Assembly: GCF_001456025.1 (NCBI RefSeq)
Contig: NZ_LMTZ01000002.1
Location: 62,001-126,000, forward strand
Source: Mastigocoleus testarum BC008
Lineage (GTDB): Bacteria > Cyanobacteriota > Cyanobacteriia > Cyanobacteriales > Nostocaceae
Length of the DNA stretch: 64,000 nucleotides
Reading direction: 5' to 3'
This document shows positions 62,381-64,000 of this stretch, piece after piece. Each line of letters begins with the position of its first letter. Position 1 is the first letter of the stretch. A program made the translations under genes and the position numbers. Below the pieces are notes generated by a model that was not told where the DNA came from, did no database searches, and was given only the letters and a program-made list of their open reading frames with translations.

Positions 62381-64000
62381 ATGCCTTCTAGAGCGGAGCA
62401 GGTCGCCAACATAGTTGAGCGTAGATCGCGCTATCTTCCGGAAAAAATCGCCACAGTTGAGAAAAAGCTTCAGGCAGAAGCATCAGCGTTGTACAATTTA
62501 GAAACTCAACGAGAAGCGTTACTGCAAGACAACACTAATAATCAAGTCTTAGAAGATCTAAAGGCGATTGATTTTGGTGATATTCAATCTGGTATTAATT
62601 CTGAATTAATTGTACTGTCTAAACTTAGGAGCAGATTTTCCAGGAATACCCTAAACATTGGCGTTATGGGGTTGATGGGACAAGGAAAAAGTACCTTACT
62701 CAAAAGTTTAAGTGGACTTAGCGATCGCGAAATTCCTGCTTATGAAGGAGCAGCTTGTACAGCGGTTCGGAGTGTGGTTTGCAATCAAGTAGGTTCTGTT
62801 CAAGTTAGAGTTATTCTCCATTCAGAAAAAACTTTTTTAGAGGAAGTAATTCTTCCTTACTACAGAACGCTCAAACTCAAGCCCGAACCGTGCAACTTGA
62901 ATGAATTCGCTCTAGCATCTCTACCAGAACAAGCACCCGTTGGAGCGACGGATGAAGCAGTTTATCAACATCTACTATCTGACTATTTCCAAAACTTAGA
63001 ACAATATCGACATTTAATTGTTCCGGGAATAGAACCTCAACAGAAAGTTATACCTGTAGAGGAAGTCGCTGAATATGTGAGACAAGAACGCAATACCCAG
63101 GGAAAACTGATTACCTTCAAACATTTAGCTGTGCGCGAAGTTAATATCTTTTGTCCTTTTGAAAATCCTGATGTTGGTCAAATTGCTCTAGTTGATATTC
63201 CCGGTTTGGGAGATTCTAAACTGGGTGATGAAACGGTAATGCTAGAAACCCTGGGAAAAGCTGTAGATGTTGTCCTATTTATTACTAGACCAGATCCGCA
63301 ACGCTACCAATGGCGTAAAGTTGACACAGACCTTTATGATACTGCTGCTCGAGAGTTAAATAATCTTGCAGGTAGAGCATTTATGGTTATTAACCATAGC
63401 CAAAGAACAGACAATATGCATGCTTGTAGGGCTCTCAAGGATAGCTTGCAAATGCAAGTAGTCAGTTGTGAAATTGCTGATTGCTCAAACTCTGATGATG
63501 CTAACCAAGTCTTTGATCGCATTCTTAATTACTTGGCAGAGCATATTTTAGAAATTGATCAAGAGTATGCTCGGCAAAGCCAAGAACGGTTGCTGAAAAT
63601 TCAGCAAGATATCGATTTAATTATACAGTCTGCTCGGAAAGTCTTTAGCGGTACTGACAATAATTTATCCAGGATGATTGATGATACCTATGATGATTTG
63701 TTCGGTACTGATCGAGATGGATGGTGGCGAGAAATCACCATTGCTTTCCAAAATTTAAGACTGGAATTTGCAAAGCGCTGTCAATTACCATCCCATAGTT
63801 TGGAATCCAGTATTGAGAGAGTTTATCAAAATTGTAAGGAAAATGCTGGAATTTTAACTGCTGACGATCCTGAAAATGAAATTAATCAGCAGATTCAAGC
63901 TAGTAACCCGATGAAAGCTTACGGTGATTACCGCGACTTGCTGCGTACTCTACTTTCCGATCGCTTTAACAATTTAGATGAGGGACTAAAAGAGTCAACT
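62381..64000 (+). CDS. Dynamin-like GTPase (5' part, runs off the window)
   Basis: The frame from the ATG at 62381 stays open to 64000, giving at least 540 residues. A helical, charged N-terminal segment (about 1-85) precedes a GTPase domain with G1 GLMGQGKST (97-105) and G3 VDIPGLGD, plus LIVPG and later VINHS in the G4 position. The size, helical middle and continuing coiled-coil character resemble bacterial dynamin-like proteins that remodel membranes. No stop is seen, so the C-terminal stalk is missing from this view. It follows the PATAN gene by 238 bases. Confidence 0.8.
   Translation, partial: MPSRAEQVANIVERRSRYLPEKIATVEKKLQAEASALYNLETQREALLQDNTNNQVLEDLKAIDFGDIQSGINSELIVLSKLRSRFSRNTLNIGVMGLMGQGKSTLLKSLSGLSDREIPAYEGAACTAVRSVVCNQVGSVQVRVILHSEKTFLEEVILPYYRTLKLKPEPCNLNEFALASLPEQAPVGATDEAVYQHLLSDYFQNLEQYRHLIVPGIEPQQKVIPVEEVAEYVRQERNTQGKLITFKHLAVREVNIFCPFENPDVGQIALVDIPGLGDSKLGDETVMLETLGKAVDVVLFITRPDPQRYQWRKVDTDLYDTAARELNNLAGRAFMVINHSQRTDNMHACRALKDSLQMQVVSCEIADCSNSDDANQVFDRILNYLAEHILEIDQEYARQSQERLLKIQQDIDLIIQSARKVFSGTDNNLSRMIDDTYDDLFGTDRDGWWREITIAFQNLRLEFAKRCQLPSHSLESSIERVYQNCKENAGILTADDPENEINQQIQASNPMKAYGDYRDLLRTLLSDRFNNLDEGLKEST

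Overview
The window looks like a low-G+C chromosomal segment from a filamentous, probably heterocyst-forming cyanobacterium (Nostocales; Calothrix/Rivularia/Nostoc-like). The signs are scattered GCGATCGC-type palindromes, heptanucleotide tandem repeats (STRRs), the sodN/sodX nickel superoxide dismutase pair, a cyanobacterial-type TamB, DUF3110, and roadblock/GTPase/PATAN genes. No rRNA, tRNA or CRISPR array was found. Genus is inference; no marker gene fixes it.

Layout. 0-3 kb: a two-gene membrane operon (TIGR02587/TIGR02588-like) and an aldehyde dehydrogenase. 3.2-10.6 kb: two paralogous LRV-type repeat proteins, then a MoxR AAA+ ATPase, a metallopeptidase-like/VWA protein and a lipase-like hydrolase. 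10.6-13.1 kb: a lone TnpB-type nuclease element abutting the 3' end of an acyltransferase gene. 13.8-19.2 kb: a large HEAT-repeat/transmembrane/NACHT-like NTPase convergent with a membrane coiled-coil TPR protein, then a TVP38/DedA-like membrane protein. 19.4-27.7 kb: a CobW-like GTPase, a secreted SNase-like nuclease, a missed 58-residue gene, and an orphan sugar-binding lipoprotein beside a hybrid histidine kinase. 27.7-29.4 kb: a 1.7-kb gene desert.

29.4-39.9 kb is the most distinctive region: a peptide-secretion locus. An NB-ARC protein with a VMAP-type N-terminal helix-turn-helix stands before four small double-glycine-leader peptides, one 641-residue protein with the same leader, an HlyD-like adaptor and a C39-peptidase ABC transporter. 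The small peptides share a core motif of the form FG[IL]-x-x-T-x-[FY] followed by a GS[IL]A-like element, and the 641-residue protein carries degenerate, expanded copies of it. No modification enzyme or immunity gene is visible.

39.9-47.1 kb: remnants of an SDR and an NTF2-like gene, then a cNMP-domain flavin reductase lacking the thioredoxin-reductase cysteine pair, a GH63-like glucosidase, a cupin and an SMP-30/gluconolactonase. 47.9-50.1 kb: a LuxR-type regulator, a small conserved protein, and sodN/sodX. 50.2-56.2 kb: a 1972-residue TamB on the minus strand. 56.7-64 kb: DUF3110, murQ, then a V4R-like protein, a roadblock protein, a small GTPase, a PATAN/DUF4388 protein, and the 5' part of a dynamin-like GTPase running off the window.

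Intergenic DNA is rich in heptamer repeats, GAGACG/CGTCTC palindromes and short inverted-repeat elements. All family calls come from reading sequence motifs; no database search was run.
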